A DNA stretch of 64,000 bases, from positions 86,886,317-86,950,316 of the forward strand of contig NC_134702.1 in NCBI RefSeq assembly GCF_043290135.1, in the 5' to 3' direction. How positions within the stretch are numbered: the first letter of the stretch is position 1; every line of letters starts with the position of its first letter. The position numbers and the translations under genes are program-made. Shown piece after piece: positions 1-9,529 of this stretch. The notes below the pieces were generated by a model that worked only from the letters and a program-made list of their open reading frames with translations, did not search any database and had not been told where the DNA came from. The stretch comes from Rhipicephalus microplus (lineage: Eukaryota; Arthropoda; Arachnida; Ixodida; Ixodidae).

Positions 1-129
1 GAAGAGCTTTGAAAATCCGGCCATAGATTTTTCTTTAGCGAAGGGGAGTAAACTAAGCAGAAATCGCGCATTCATTGATATGCTGAATCCTGTGAGTAAA
101 GTTCGTTTGTTCTGGTTATTAGGCAAGGA

Positions 130-372
130 AAAAATCACAGCATATCCACAGAGTGAATGATGATGACTGGGGGGAAGCTTCGGAGAGTTTTAACAGTAAA
201 CAGTGAATCGTCCATCTGTCCGTCCATCTGTCTGTCCGTCCATTAGTCCGTCCATCTGTCTGTCCATGCGTCCGTCCACACCTGCTGAGTCAGTCCACAC
301 CTGCTGAGTCAGACGAGCTAGGAGGGACAGACCGACGACTTTAGAAGCTTCGTCCCTAAAAGAAACACTTGC
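130..372 (+). repeat. short copy of the GGGGCGAAGC-ended VNTR repeat
   Basis: The start (cagcatatccacagagtgaa) is shared with the copies near 40036 and 63375. A purine-rich GGGGGGAAGCTTC follows, then short GTCC/GTCT-type tandem units (about 208-290), then an end AGAAGCTTCGTCCCTAAAA that matches the right end of the 40-kb copy with one change. The internal part present in the longer copies is missing. No protein is encoded; translations across it are low-complexity artefacts. Confidence 0.7.
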
Positions 373-399
373 TGGGTGTCGTATGCATTTGGCTGTGAA

Positions 400-687
400 T
401 ATACTGCAAGCTGGTGGATTAGGGAACAAACGGGGGTCAAGGATATCATAGCTGAAATCAAGAAGAAGTGGACATGGGCCGGGCATGTAGCGCGTAGACA
501 GGATAACCGCTGGTCGTTAAGGGTAACTAACTGGTTTTCCAGAGAAAGCGAGCGGGTTAGGGGGAGACAGAAGGTTAGGTGGACAGATCAGATTAAGAAG
601 TTTGCGGGTATAAATTTGCAGCGGCAAGCACAGGACCGCGTTAACTGGCGGAACATGGGAGAGGCCTTAGTCCTGCAGAGGACATAG
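400..687 (+). pseudogene. 3' end of an RTE-type LINE ORF2 (fragment)
   Basis: The translated stretch carries the conserved C-terminal signature of RTE-clade endonuclease/reverse transcriptase proteins: KWTWAGHVARRQDNRW, then GRQKVRWTDQIKK, then QAQDRVNWRNMGEA, closing at a TAG (685-687). Only this C-terminal tail of about 90 residues is present. The endonuclease and RT core are absent, as expected for a 5'-truncated LINE insertion. The following bases (caggctgatggtgat) resemble the short TGATGG-rich 3' tail of RTE elements. The family call comes from recognised sequence patterns; the exact 5' break is uncertain. Confidence 0.75.
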
Positions 688-931
688 TCAGGCTGATGGT
701 GATAATACTGCAAGCAAAAGCTGTCTTTATTTTAGTCTCTTCACAGTCGAGGTATTGATGCTCCCTCTTCCAAAAGTTCACTTTCCCTCACAAGGCTTTG
801 CACAGCCCCGGAATCGCCGGGATGACAAGCTTTCTGTGCATCACCTGATTTATCAATGCCTCCTTGGTTGGCAGGCAACATGGCGGAGGTGAGAGAAACA
901 ATTGCGTTTTTATTTGATCTTTGCCATTCAC

Positions 932-990
932 CTCCCAATGTGTCTCCAGTATAAGGAATCACACTATATTATTTTTTTTGTTGATGTCTG
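932..990. repeat. left arm of an inverted repeat
   Basis: Bases 932-967 are the exact reverse complement of 1546-1581 (36 of 36). The similarity extends imperfectly to 990, pairing with 1522-1545 through A/T-rich sequence. The arms enclose about 555 bp that include an unassigned GC-rich open stretch. It could be a foldback-type element or two opposed copies of an unknown repeat. Confidence 0.75.
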
Positions 991-1115
991 TTGATGTCAT
1001 CGTATTTGCTAATGTTATTCCTGGCATCAAAGTTGTCGAGAATAATTATAAAAATAGCGCTTTCTTATAACATGATCCTGGCATCTGATAATTTACACGT
1101 ATACGTTCAGGACTT

Positions 1116-1454
1116 TTGCGCAAGAAGCAACAACATAGAGCTTTCTGTTGTATACAATGTATAGCACGCGTTCAGAACAGTGCGACGACGACCCAGTCCC
1201 TCTTTTGCTGCCTTTCGACGGTGCGTACAATGCGACGCTTTCTCCGGGAACGGGGATTAGGAAAATGCACCCGGAAGCACGTCGCATGTATCCCTAAAAG
1301 GCAGCGAAACGCTGAGCCAAAAGCTCCCCGTGCCACGCTCGAGGCGGAAATGCAACACGGGTCATCGATCTCGCGAACGCGAGCTTCTTCGATTATTCGA
1401 GCGGCCCCCGTTCTCGACGCATTTATTCTTTGTGATTTATGTTTGTTCCTTTAG
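1116..1454 (+). other. unassigned GC-rich open stretch of 112 codons
   Basis: This stretch is more GC- and CpG-rich (about 1170-1420) than its surroundings and is open for 112 codons on the plus strand. The translation is Arg- and Cys-rich and matches no family I recognise. It sits between the arms of the inverted repeat. It may be non-coding; no splice or promoter context is convincing. Confidence 0.2.
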
Positions 1455-1521
1455 TTCTCTTCAGCCGTTTGAGGAAAGAGAGAGACCCAGAGTTAGATAA
1501 ACAATGGAGGTGAGAATGGCA

Positions 1522-1581
1522 CAGACATTAACTAAAAAAAAGAAAATAGTGTGATTCCTTATACTGGAGACACATTGGGAG
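1522..1581. repeat. right arm of an inverted repeat
   Basis: This is the partner of 932-990; the perfect 36-bp core is 1546-1581. It is followed directly by a GA-rich run that leads into the TG microsatellite. Confidence 0.75.
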
Positions 1582-1592
1582 AGAGAAAGAGA

Positions 1593-1594
<2 letters not shown>

Positions 1595-1655
<61 letters not shown>

Positions 1656-1662
1656 CGTGTGT
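1595..1662. repeat. (TG)n microsatellite
   Basis: About 34 TG units with two GC interruptions near the end. Open frames across it on the minus strand encode only Thr-His runs and are not genes. Confidence 0.95.
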
Positions 1663-2515
1663 AAGTAAAAGAGAAAAGGTGTGAGAAATGAGAGAGAGAA
1701 AAACACAGAAACACCATCACAGTTTCTCTGGCGCACCTGCGATCCTGAATTCGCGGATGCGGTTTTGGTTGTTTTTCCAGAGGCCGAAATGCCAAGCGCA
1801 TGCTGGATTCTGCCATGCCGACAAGTTGATCCGAGATAGCAGCAATCACGGGTGCGATTGCATCCGTGGCGACCAAGAGCAACGACTGAAGCTGACGCTG
1901 GAATATGTTTGATGTGGCAATGAGATCCCGGTAACGTAGTTCACGGAAGCGAAGCTACTTGTCGCCTCTCTAATCAGGGGTGTTCTCAATTTATAGATGT
2001 TATGCAACAAGAAATAAACGCATGCCTTCGAAAATGCGTTTTATAGTACATGTTGGACTTTCCATGTTGCCCACGAAATGACGAGAGTGAAGCTCACACT
2101 AACACCACTGATTTCGTGCCCTATACACCTAACAAAAAAGTAGTTCCTGTTTACGAAACGAAGGAAATAAAGCACTATGATTTTTTTATTCCTTTAAAAT
2201 ACTGCATTCCACACTTTAGTAACATCTCGTCATTTGGCATTACTGTACAGTTTTCGAATTCGTTCTTCTTAAGGCATTTGTCTTAGTTAAATTTTGGTGA
2301 AGAACGAAACCGAGCAGCAAAGCCACTCGTGAAGTGCGTAACGTACTCTCGACTAATTTCTCTGTTACAAAAAAAAACAAGATAATATAATCTCCAGATA
2401 GGTTGGCATGTTGGAACCCTCTATAGCCGTATCCAGAGTGATAGTTTCACGTATCCACAGTATAACTACAAGCTCAAGTAAAGCAAGCCTTGTTTAGCTG
2501 AAGGCGACTTAAGTC
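1663..2515. other. no gene recognised
   Basis: A moderately GC-rich part (1690-1960) with short open frames is followed by A/T-rich sequence. I see no family signature, RNA gene or complete repeat here. Confidence 0.4.
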
Positions 2516-3257
2516 TTTTTAGGGGCGAAGCTCCTTATAGCGACACCCGTTCGTTCCTCGTAGCCGTTGTAGTATGTAACAAGTATAACATTTTGTTTTC
2601 CAAGGTGGTGCCGGTGAGAGATTTCTTCTCTGCGTTGTTGAACAATAAAAAATAGTGCTCAATGTACATGCCATTGGCTGCTAATGGGGAATTAGAGACA
2701 GGAGCACTCCGCTTTATTTAACGCACACGCTGCGATTCCCATTAGCAGCCCTTGGCATGTACATAGAGCACTATCTGACAAGAAAGGGTTGCTACGTTAT
2801 ACTCGCTGGGTGTAAGCTCCTTAGTTTTAGAAAGGTTTAGCGAGCGTTGAGCCGCAGTGCCATGAACACAATGAACTAGTATGTACCATGAATGAACTCG
2901 AGGTGGTCAAAGGTGGGAAGTAGATACGAAGCGCAAGCCGTAAGTAGGTAAAAGCCAAATTCTCCTGTCTCTCATTTCCCATTAGCAGCCATCGGCAAGT
3001 ACATTGAGCACTATCTGACAGGAAAAGGTTGCTTCGTTATACTCGCTGGGCGTAACCTTCTTGGTTTTAGAAAGGTTTAGCGAGCGTTAGAGCGCACTGC
3101 CATGAATACAGTGAACTAGTATATACCATGAACTCGAGGTGGTTAAAGGTGGTAAGTAGACCCGAAGCGCAAACCGTAAGAAAGTGTGCGTGTGCCACCT
3201 CTCGTTTAGTGCTTGGAATGTCCGCTGGATGGCGATGCTTCTATATGGGGAATATAT
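2516..3257 (-). repeat. VNTR repeat with GGGGCGAAGC end, 3'-side half (split by gypsy insertion)
   Basis: Read on the minus strand this is the distal part of the repeat found intact at 40030-40795. It begins at the terminal motif GGGGCGAAGC (2522-2531) and runs to 3257, where the outer gypsy element is inserted; the remainder continues at 13564. It contains an internal tandem duplication (2737-2944 and 2977-3180) missing from the 40-kb copy. Its last bases before the insertion are the target duplication ATAT (3254-3257). Confidence 0.8.
2737..3180. repeat. tandem duplication of about 240 bp inside the VNTR repeat
   Basis: Bases 2737-2944 and 2977-3180 are diverged direct copies. Shared segments include cccattagcagcc, ttagaaaggtttagcgagcg and tgaactagtat. 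The 40-kb copy of the repeat has only one unit, so the duplication is local to this copy. Confidence 0.8.
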
Positions 3258-3398
3258 TGTTACGTGAAGGAGACTGACTCAGAGGGGTAGTCACCGATGT
3301 ATTTACAGACGGTTAGGCGAGCAGCGCCAGCCACACAGATTAGCTCGTGCCAGTCTATCTGCTTCGTCTTCTTCAGCTCCATGCACTGGCACGTAGCA
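3258..3398 (-). repeat. outer element 3' LTR (141 bp)
   Basis: Identical over 141 bp to 13423-13563. It is preceded, on the element's strand, by a G-rich polypurine tract at 3399-3409 and followed by the target duplication ATAT at 3254-3257. Confidence 0.95.
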
Positions 3399-3432
3399 TG
3401 ACCCCCGGCGGCGGAGGCACCGTCCCGGTGCT

Positions 3433-4316
3433 TTAAAGGTCGTTATCTGACGCATTATTGTAGGGCTTGATCCGCGAGACGTGTACGATATCACTGGGCC
3501 GCATAGTAGATGATGGGCAGATGGGGCTGATCTCGTAGGTGACAGGTGTTACTTGACGCAATATACGATAGGGTCCCGTGTAATGAGACAGAAGTTTTTC
3601 GGATAGGCCCAGCCGACGATGAGGGGACCAGAGTAAAACGAGGGTACCGGGAGCGAAATGTACGTCTCTATGTTCCGCATCGTACCGACGGCATTGGTTG
3701 GTTTGCGACGCCATCAGCCGAGCGCGAGCGAGCTGACGGGCATGATCGGCTCGCGCAATCGCGTCGCGGGCATACTCGCTGGTGGACGAGGTGTGAGCTG
3801 AGATGACTGTGTCCAGTGGTAAAGTCGGCTCTCTTCCGTACAATAAGTAGAACGGCGAAAAGCCCGCTGTGTCGTGACGGGATGAATTATACGCGAAAGT
3901 TGCGTAGGGTAAGGCAAGGTCCCAGTCTCGGTGGTCGGGCGACACGTACATAGCGAGCATATTTGTTAAAGTGCGGTTAAATCGTTCCGTAAGGCCGTTT
4001 GTTTGAGGGTGGTAAGCGGTTGTCAGTGTGTGTTGCGTCGAACAAGAACGCAGAATGTCAGCGATGACTTGGGATAAAAATGTACGGCCACGGTCTGTGA
4101 GAAGCTGTCTCGGCGCACCGTGAATCAATATAACGTGCCGTAACAAGAAGTCAGCGACGTCGGTTGCACAGCTGGTCGGTAGAGCTCGCGTAATAGCGTA
4201 GCGTGTAGCGTAGTCTGTGATAACGGCTATCCATTTGTTTCCCAATGTTGATGTGGGAAAAGGACCAAGCAGGTCTAACCCAACACGGTAAAATGGTTCC
4301 GCGGGTATGTCAATTG
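3433..4316 (-). CDS. pol: outer element pol, 3' segment: integrase core and C-terminus
   Basis: This is the distal third of the outer element's polyprotein, separated from the rest by the inner element. It begins in the integrase catalytic core, where VGLDLLGPFP carries the first acidic residue, LLTDRGRTFLS the second and [12 protein letters not shown] the catalytic Glu of the D,D-35-E triad. The GPY/F-type module (HYTGPYRIL) and a C-terminus VSRIKPY follow, ending at the stop at 3433. There is no chromodomain. If the inner element and one copy of ATTG are removed, the frame is continuous with 9530-12159. In the current state this segment is open into the inner LTR, giving a 326-codon frame with an LTR-encoded start. 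Integrase inserts element cDNA into chromosomes. Confidence 0.9.
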
Positions 4317-4489
4317 TGTCACGCAGTTTATTCACGTACAGACCTACTGGAAGGCCGAGGAACGCCAGAAGAGCGAGGAACGCCAACAGGCCGAAAATAC
4401 AAAACAAACGCAAGCTCGGGTCGCGCGTGCACCAACGCTGTGGCTTGCCGTTTCATGCTGCTTCTTCATCGTTCGCATAGTTCCCTACA
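4317..4489 (-). repeat. inner element 3' LTR (173 bp)
   Basis: Identical over 173 bp to 9357-9529. On the minus strand it contains a short internal duplication (two copies of GGCGTTCCTCG) and an AATAAA signal near its end. Confidence 0.95.
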
Positions 4490-4525
4490 TTGGCCCCCGG
4501 TGAATAGCGTAGCCAACCTGGCGAC

Positions 4526-7500
4526 TTAAGGCGTAGTCACTATAGCGGGGTCGTAATACGGCTTCAGGCGACTCACATGCACAATTTCTCGGCCACGACG
4601 GCGTAAGTCATGAGACTGTGTCAATGGCTCAATCTCATAATTGACGGGTGACGTACGGGCGAGAATGCGGTAGGGCCCGTGGTATCGTGCCAGTAATTTC
4701 GACGAAAGGCCAGGAGTGCTCAGTGGAATCCAGAGCCAAACGAGAGCACCAGTCGTGAAAGTAGAGAGATGTCGGCCGGTGTCAAGCCGTAGCTTCTGGT
4801 GACCTTGGTCCTAGGTTGTCAGAGAACGGGCCAATCGTCTGCAATCTTCTGCGTACCTGGCAACATCAGAAATTGCAGTGTACTCAGAGGAGTCGGGCGT
4901 GTATGGGAGGATAGTGTCTAGCGTGCACGATGGTTCGCGTCCGTACAACAGAAAGAAAGGGGAGAATCCTGTTGTCGCGTGCGTAGCGGTGTTATACGCA
5001 TACGTGACGAATGGAAGGACAGTGTCCCAATTAGTCTGGTCTGAAGCTGTGTACATCGTCAACATATCACCGAGAGTGCGATTAAATCGTTCTGTGAGGC
5101 CATTCGTCTGCGGGTGATATGCTGTCGTCAGGCGATGAACCATGTTGCAATGAGCGAGCAACGCTTGAATGGCGTCAGACAAGAAAACACGCCCCCGGTC
5201 ACTCAAAAGTTCGCGGGGAGCACCATGGCGAAGAACAAAGTTGCGCAAGATGAAAAACGCAACTTCCCTCGCGGTTGCTGCGGGTAGTGCTGCTGTCTCC
5301 GCGTAACGCGTGAGGTGGTCCACGCCGACAATTATCCACCTATTTCCAGAAGACGACGTGGGAAGTGGTCCGTATAAGTCGATACCAACGCGGTCAAACG
5401 GACGCGCTGGACAAGGCAGAGGCTGAAGTGTACCGGCAGGGCGTTGAGGTGGGACTTTACGTCGCTGGCATGCAGTACAAGCACGTACGTACTTGCGGAC
5501 AAATGTGTACATGCCGCGCCAGTAGTACCGCTGACGTAGACGGTTGTACGTTTTGAGAGCGCCAGCGTGAGCGCTTTGCGGGTCGTTGTGGAAAGCAGTA
5601 CAGATTTCCGAGCGCATGTGGTTGGGTATCACTAACAGCCACTTCCTACCTTCAGACGTGTAATTCCGCCGATAGAGTAGGTCGTCTCGAATAGCGAAAT
5701 GTGTGGCTTGACGGCGGATAGTTCTTGACACTAAATTAGCTAACGGATCAGTCAAAAAGGCGAGGAGTTGGGAAATCCACACATCTTTGCGTTGTTCCGA
5801 TGCCATGTCTGTGAAGTTGATTGGTGTTATGACAGATGAAGAAGGTGACGAGGAGGCTGGGTCAGCCGGTAGCGGCGAGCGGGATAGCGCATCAGCGTCG
5901 GAGTGCTTGCGGCCGGATCGGTATACAACACGAATGTCGTATTCCTGTAGGCGAAGCGCCCAACGACCAAGGCGCCCCGACGGGTCTTTGAGCGATGATA
6001 GCCAGCATAGAGCGTGGTGGTCCGTAACGACTTCGAAAGGGCGGCCATAAAGGTATGGGCGGAACTTCGTCAAAGCCCAGACAATTGCGAGGCACTCTTT
6101 CTCCGTGACGGAATAATTACACTCGGCTTTCTTGAGGGTTCGACTCGCGTAAGCGACCACGTATTCTTGGTGCCCTGGTTTTCGTTGAGCCAATACAGCA
6201 CCAAGACCGACACCACTGGCGTCGGTGTGGACCTCCGTAGGCGCATCAGGGTCAAAATGTCGTAGAATTGGAGGTGATAATAATAACCGCCGAAGCGCGG
6301 TGAAGGATTCGTCGCACTCTTTTGACCAAGCAGAAATGCCTTTGGAAGTTGTCAACAGGTTGGTAAGAGGCGCGATGATGGAAGAGAAGTTGCGCACAAA
6401 TCGACGAAAGTATGAGCACAGGCCGATAAAACTTCGAAGCGTCTTGATGGAATTGGGCTTCGGATAGTCGGCCACGGCGCGGAGTTTCGCCGGATCCGGG
6501 AGAACACCCTCTTTGCAGACGACGTGACCCAGTATGGTGAGCTGACGTGCGGCAAAATGGCACTTCTTGATGTTAAGTTGAAGGCCAGCAGAGGTGAGAC
6601 ACGTGAGAATAGCACGAAGACGAACAAGGTGAGTGGAAAAGTCGCGAGAAAAAACGACGATATCGTCTAGGTAGCAAAGGCACGTGTTCCACTTGTAGCC
6701 CCGAAGGATGGTGTCCATCATCCGTTCGAAGGTAGCTGGGGCGTTGCAGAGTCCAAACGGCATGACGTTAAACTCATACAACCCATCAGGTGTTACAAAT
6801 GCAGTCTTCGATCGGTCAGGATCAGCCATTGGAACTTGCCAATATCCTGAGCGTAAATCTAAGGAGGAGAAATATTCTGCCCCTTGCAAGCAATCGAGAG
6901 CGTCGTCGATGCGTGGCAACGGGTACACATCCTTCCGAGTTATCTTATTGAGCCGGCGGTAGTCGACACAGAATCGGATAGACCCATCCTTTTTGCGCAC
7001 AAGTACAACAGGGGACGACCAAGGGCTCTGCGATGGCTGGATGACACCACGCTTGAGCATATCGTCGACTTGTTCGTTGATAATACGGCGCTCTTCCGCT
7101 GAAACTCGATATGGTCGTTGGCGTAAGGGAGCATGAGTACCGGTGTCAATGTGGTGCGTGATGTTCGCTGTGCGACCCAAAGATGGTTGAGCGCAATCGA
7201 AGACAGAACGGAACTCTCGAAGAAGGGACAAGAGTTCGCTTCTTTGTGTCGGCGATAGCTCAGCGGCAACAGAGGGCTGGAATGAGTCTGGCGCGGGCAC
7301 TGTGGCCACAGGTGGCGTCATAGCATTGAGCTGGAGGTGAGGTGCGTGTTCGGCGAACTCTAGAGGGCGCAAGAAGTCAACGTCTTGTATGTTACCCAAA
7401 CATTCTCCGCGAAGTAAGGTAACTGGCGACGATAGCGAGTTCGCGACGAGCATGGCGGTAGCACCGGATTCCACGGTGAGTACGGCAAAGGGCAGGTGTA

Positions 7501-8080
7501 GGCTACGGCGGCGGGTAAATACGTCAGACGGAGTGAACAAAACAGTTCCGGCTGGAGCGGCCGTACAGGTCAGGGCTACAAGGGCGGATGTTCTCGGTGC
7601 TATTTCCGTGTCTGCAACAACGACAAGTTTGTAAGGTTCAGGAAGAGAATCCACAAAACAAGAGGTTGGCAGCGGTGTAAGGGCAACTTCTGCACGTGAG
7701 CAATCTATGATGGCCCGATGACGCGAAAGAAAGTCCCATCCAAGAATGACTTCGTGGGAGCAGGATGCCAGCACAAAAAATTCAATGGCATAAAGTTCAC
7801 CTTGGATAATGACACGTGCAGTGCACACAGCTGTAGGTTCTATGCACTGCGAGTTGGCCGTGTGGAGCATCAGGCCCGAAAGAGGCGTCGTCACCTTTTT
7901 CAACTTGCGGCATAAGGGCTCACAGATTATGGAAACGGCGGCCCCTGTGTCGATAAGCGCTTGTGCGGCGGTCCCTTCAACATTGACGTCAATAACGTTT
8001 TGCGGCGAGAAAGATGGAGGCCTTAAGCAGTTCGAATTGTATGCAGCTGTTGCCTCCGGAGCTGCAGCGATCAGTTTCCC
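4526..8080 (-). pseudogene. pol: inner element pol polyprotein with one in-frame TAG
   Basis: The reading frame is -1 relative to gag and is open from the GGGAAAC heptamer at 8074-8080, so no independent start codon is needed. Domains in order: aspartic protease (DTGA, codons at 7940-7951), reverse transcriptase with the YLDD active site, RNase H with HTDASG, TEKECLA, VTDHHAL and SDADALSR, integrase zinc-binding H-H-C-C (CTACQRRK) and core ([33 protein letters not shown]). A TAG at 4811-4813 follows ARSLTT. The frame then stays open to a TAA at 4526-4528 and would encode the GPY/F module (HGPYRIL) and a VSRLKPYY tail. All catalytic residues are upstream of the stop. The TAG could be a real mutation, a polymorphism or a base error. 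Confidence 0.9.
8016..8080 (-). promoter_or_regulatory. predicted -1 frameshift signal with pseudoknot, inner element
   Basis: The heptamer GGGAAAC (8074-8080) lies in the 0 frame as G GGA AAC and is followed immediately by the gag stop TGA. After a 7-nt spacer the stem TGCAGCT (8060-8066) pairs with AGCTGCA (8042-8048) across an 11-nt loop containing GGAGGC. GCCTCC (8016-8021), 20 nt past the stem, can pair with that loop. GGGAAAC fits the canonical X XXY YYZ rule and pol is in the -1 frame. The pseudoknot is inferred by eye. Confidence 0.7.
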
Positions 8081-9279
8081 TCTTCCGTAGCAGGTCGGCG
8101 ACGCATAGGTGACAGGGAGCGTCGTCGTGGCGATGGTGACCGTTGGTTTGCGTAGGGTCGAGGACCGTCAGTGGTGTACCTTGATGGCGTCCTAGACGAC
8201 GACGCCATTGGCCGGCCCACGGCGTCGACTGGAGGGGGATCTCGGCGACAGTGGCGGGCGACGTGTCCAGCGATACCACAGGTGAAACAGATGGGCCTAT
8301 TATCTGGCGTCCTCCAAGCGTCTGAGCGACGATAAAATGGAGCTGGAGATCTCGCGTAGGGATACGGCGCCGCAATTGGGGTTGTAGGCACGACATAGGG
8401 TGGCGTGGCAGGTTGAGCATACGGCATACGCTGTTGCGTAGGCCGAGCAGCGACGGCGGCGTACGTGAGAGGCGTTGTGACTGGTGGTTGCTGATGCACC
8501 GGCGGAAGGGCTTCAGCGACTTGGGTCCGAATGACGTGTTGGAGGTCCGGTGCCAAAGCTTGCGTGGGCTCATGTGTCAGTGGCAGCAGTGACAGCTGGC
8601 GCGCTACCTCTTCGCGGACGAAGTCCTTGATTGTCGAAAGCAGCGGCTGCTGGTCGGTAGGATGGGCAGCCAGGTGCAAGCTTGCGAGCGTGTCTGGCGT
8701 CGTGAGAGCTTGACGAGCAATTGCGCGCTGCCTACGCAATTCATCGAAGCTTTGACAGAGGGAAACGAGGACAGCAATGGTGGGGGGATTTCTCGCGAGC
8801 AACATCTGAAAGGCGCCGTCGTCAATGCCTTTCAATATGTGCCTGATTTTTTCTTCCTCAGGCATGGTAGAGTTGATGCGGTTGCATAGATGCAACACAT
8901 CTTCAATGTAGCCCGTGTAGGTCTCGCCTGGTTGCTGTGCACGGTGACGTAAACGGTGCTCGGCTTGAAGCTTGCGTGCCGCAGGTCGTCCAAAGACGTC
9001 CGTAATAGCCGTCTTGAATGCAGACCACGTAGTAATGTCAGCTGCGTGGTTATTAAACCACACCTGCGCGGTGTCCGCAAGGTAGAATGTGACGTAGCCA
9101 AGCTTACTTGGGTCGTCCCATTTGTTACTTGCGCCGACTTTGTCGTACCTCGCCAACCAATCTTCGACGTCCGACTCAGTGGAGCCCGTGAAGATAGGAG
9201 GGTCTCGTTGAGAATACACGGCACCGCAAGTGACATGGACGGTCGAAGGTCCCACCTGGAGAGGCGTCTCGGTGGCCAT
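8071..9279 (-). CDS. gag: inner element gag (capsid/nucleocapsid)
   Basis: The protein has 402 residues and begins MATETPLQ at 9277-9279. I chose this start because it lies about 75 bp past the primer site; the frame is open a further 58 codons into the LTR, but that part is leader and LTR. A capsid-like region ([12 protein letters not shown], then [13 protein letters not shown], then [12 protein letters not shown]) is followed by a Pro/Ala-rich linker, one CCHC knuckle [14 protein letters not shown] that binds RNA, and an SR-rich basic tail ([16 protein letters not shown]). It assembles the virus-like particle that packages element RNA. It ends in GGGAAAC TGA, where ribosomes are expected to shift into pol. 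No lesion was seen. Confidence 0.93.
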   Translation of the reverse strand: MATETPLQVGPSTVHVTCGAVYSQRDPPIFTGSTESDVEDWLARYDKVGASNKWDDPSKLGYVTFYLADTAQVWFNNHAADITTWSAFKTAITDVFGRPAARKLQAEHRLRHRAQQPGETYTGYIEDVLHLCNRINSTMPEEEKIRHILKGIDDGAFQMLLARNPPTIAVLVSLCQSFDELRRQRAIARQALTTPDTLASLHLAAHPTDQQPLLSTIKDFVREEVARQLSLLPLTHEPTQALAPDLQHVIRTQVAEALPPVHQQPPVTTPLTYAAVAARPTQQRMPYAQPATPPYVVPTTPIAAPYPYARSPAPFYRRSDAWRTPDNRPICFTCGIAGHVARHCRRDPPPVDAVGRPMASSSRTPSRYTTDGPRPYANQRSPSPRRRSLSPMRRRPATEEGN

Positions 9280-9343
9280 GTTCGTGTCACGTAGAGGGGG
9301 AAGCTTACGGGAGCGAAGTTCCAGGTTTGTACGGGAGTCCACA

Positions 9344-9354
9344 CACCTCCACCA
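9344..9354 (-). other. primer binding site, inner element
   Basis: On the minus strand TGGTGGAGGTG begins 2 nt after the 5' LTR. TGG at this place is the usual complement of a tRNA CCA end. The same TGGTGGAG follows the 5' LTR in the outer and third elements and lies at the matching place in the fourth. I could not match it to a tRNA from memory. Confidence 0.75.
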
Positions 9355-9356
9355 GA

Positions 9357-9529
9357 TGTCACGCAGTTTATTCACGTACAGACCTACTGGAAGGCCGAGG
9401 AACGCCAGAAGAGCGAGGAACGCCAACAGGCCGAAAATACAAAACAAACGCAAGCTCGGGTCGCGCGTGCACCAACGCTGTGGCTTGCCGTTTCATGCTG
9501 CTTCTTCATCGTTCGCATAGTTCCCTACA
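9357..9529 (-). repeat. inner element 5' LTR (173 bp)
   Basis: Identical to 4317-4489. On the minus strand it carries an open frame that starts MRLFCIFGLLAFLALL and runs in frame into gag, giving a signal-peptide-like hydrophobic stretch. An AATAAA lies in the same LTR. Confidence 0.95.

Larger units (their letters stand above)
4317..9529 (-). mobile_element. inner Ty3/gypsy LTR retrotransposon nested in the outer element
   Basis: The element is 5213 bp with identical 173-bp LTRs (4317-4489 and 9357-9529), TG...CA ends, and target duplication ATTG at 4313-4316 and 9530-9533. It has the same orientation as its host element. On the minus strand it runs 5' LTR, 2-nt spacer, primer site TGGTGGAGGTG, gag, pol in the -1 frame, polypurine tract CCGGGGGCCAA (4490-4500), 3' LTR. 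There is no env. The only lesion found is one TAG in the integrase C-terminus (4811-4813). It inserted in the outer element's integrase coding sequence, between the zinc-binding domain and the catalytic core. Confidence 0.95.

Noticed and set aside
1461..1882. Overlapping minus-strand open frames over the TG array
   Set aside because: Long Thr-His runs are produced by the dinucleotide repeat; no domain outside it.
3399..4312. An env gene between pol and the 3' LTR of the gypsy elements
   Set aside because: Pol ends within about 40 bp of the polypurine tract in the outer, inner and third elements, so no space for env.
7989..8573. 194-codon minus frame overlapping inner gag
   Set aside because: Alternative-frame shadow of gag; Arg/Pro-rich with no independent motif.
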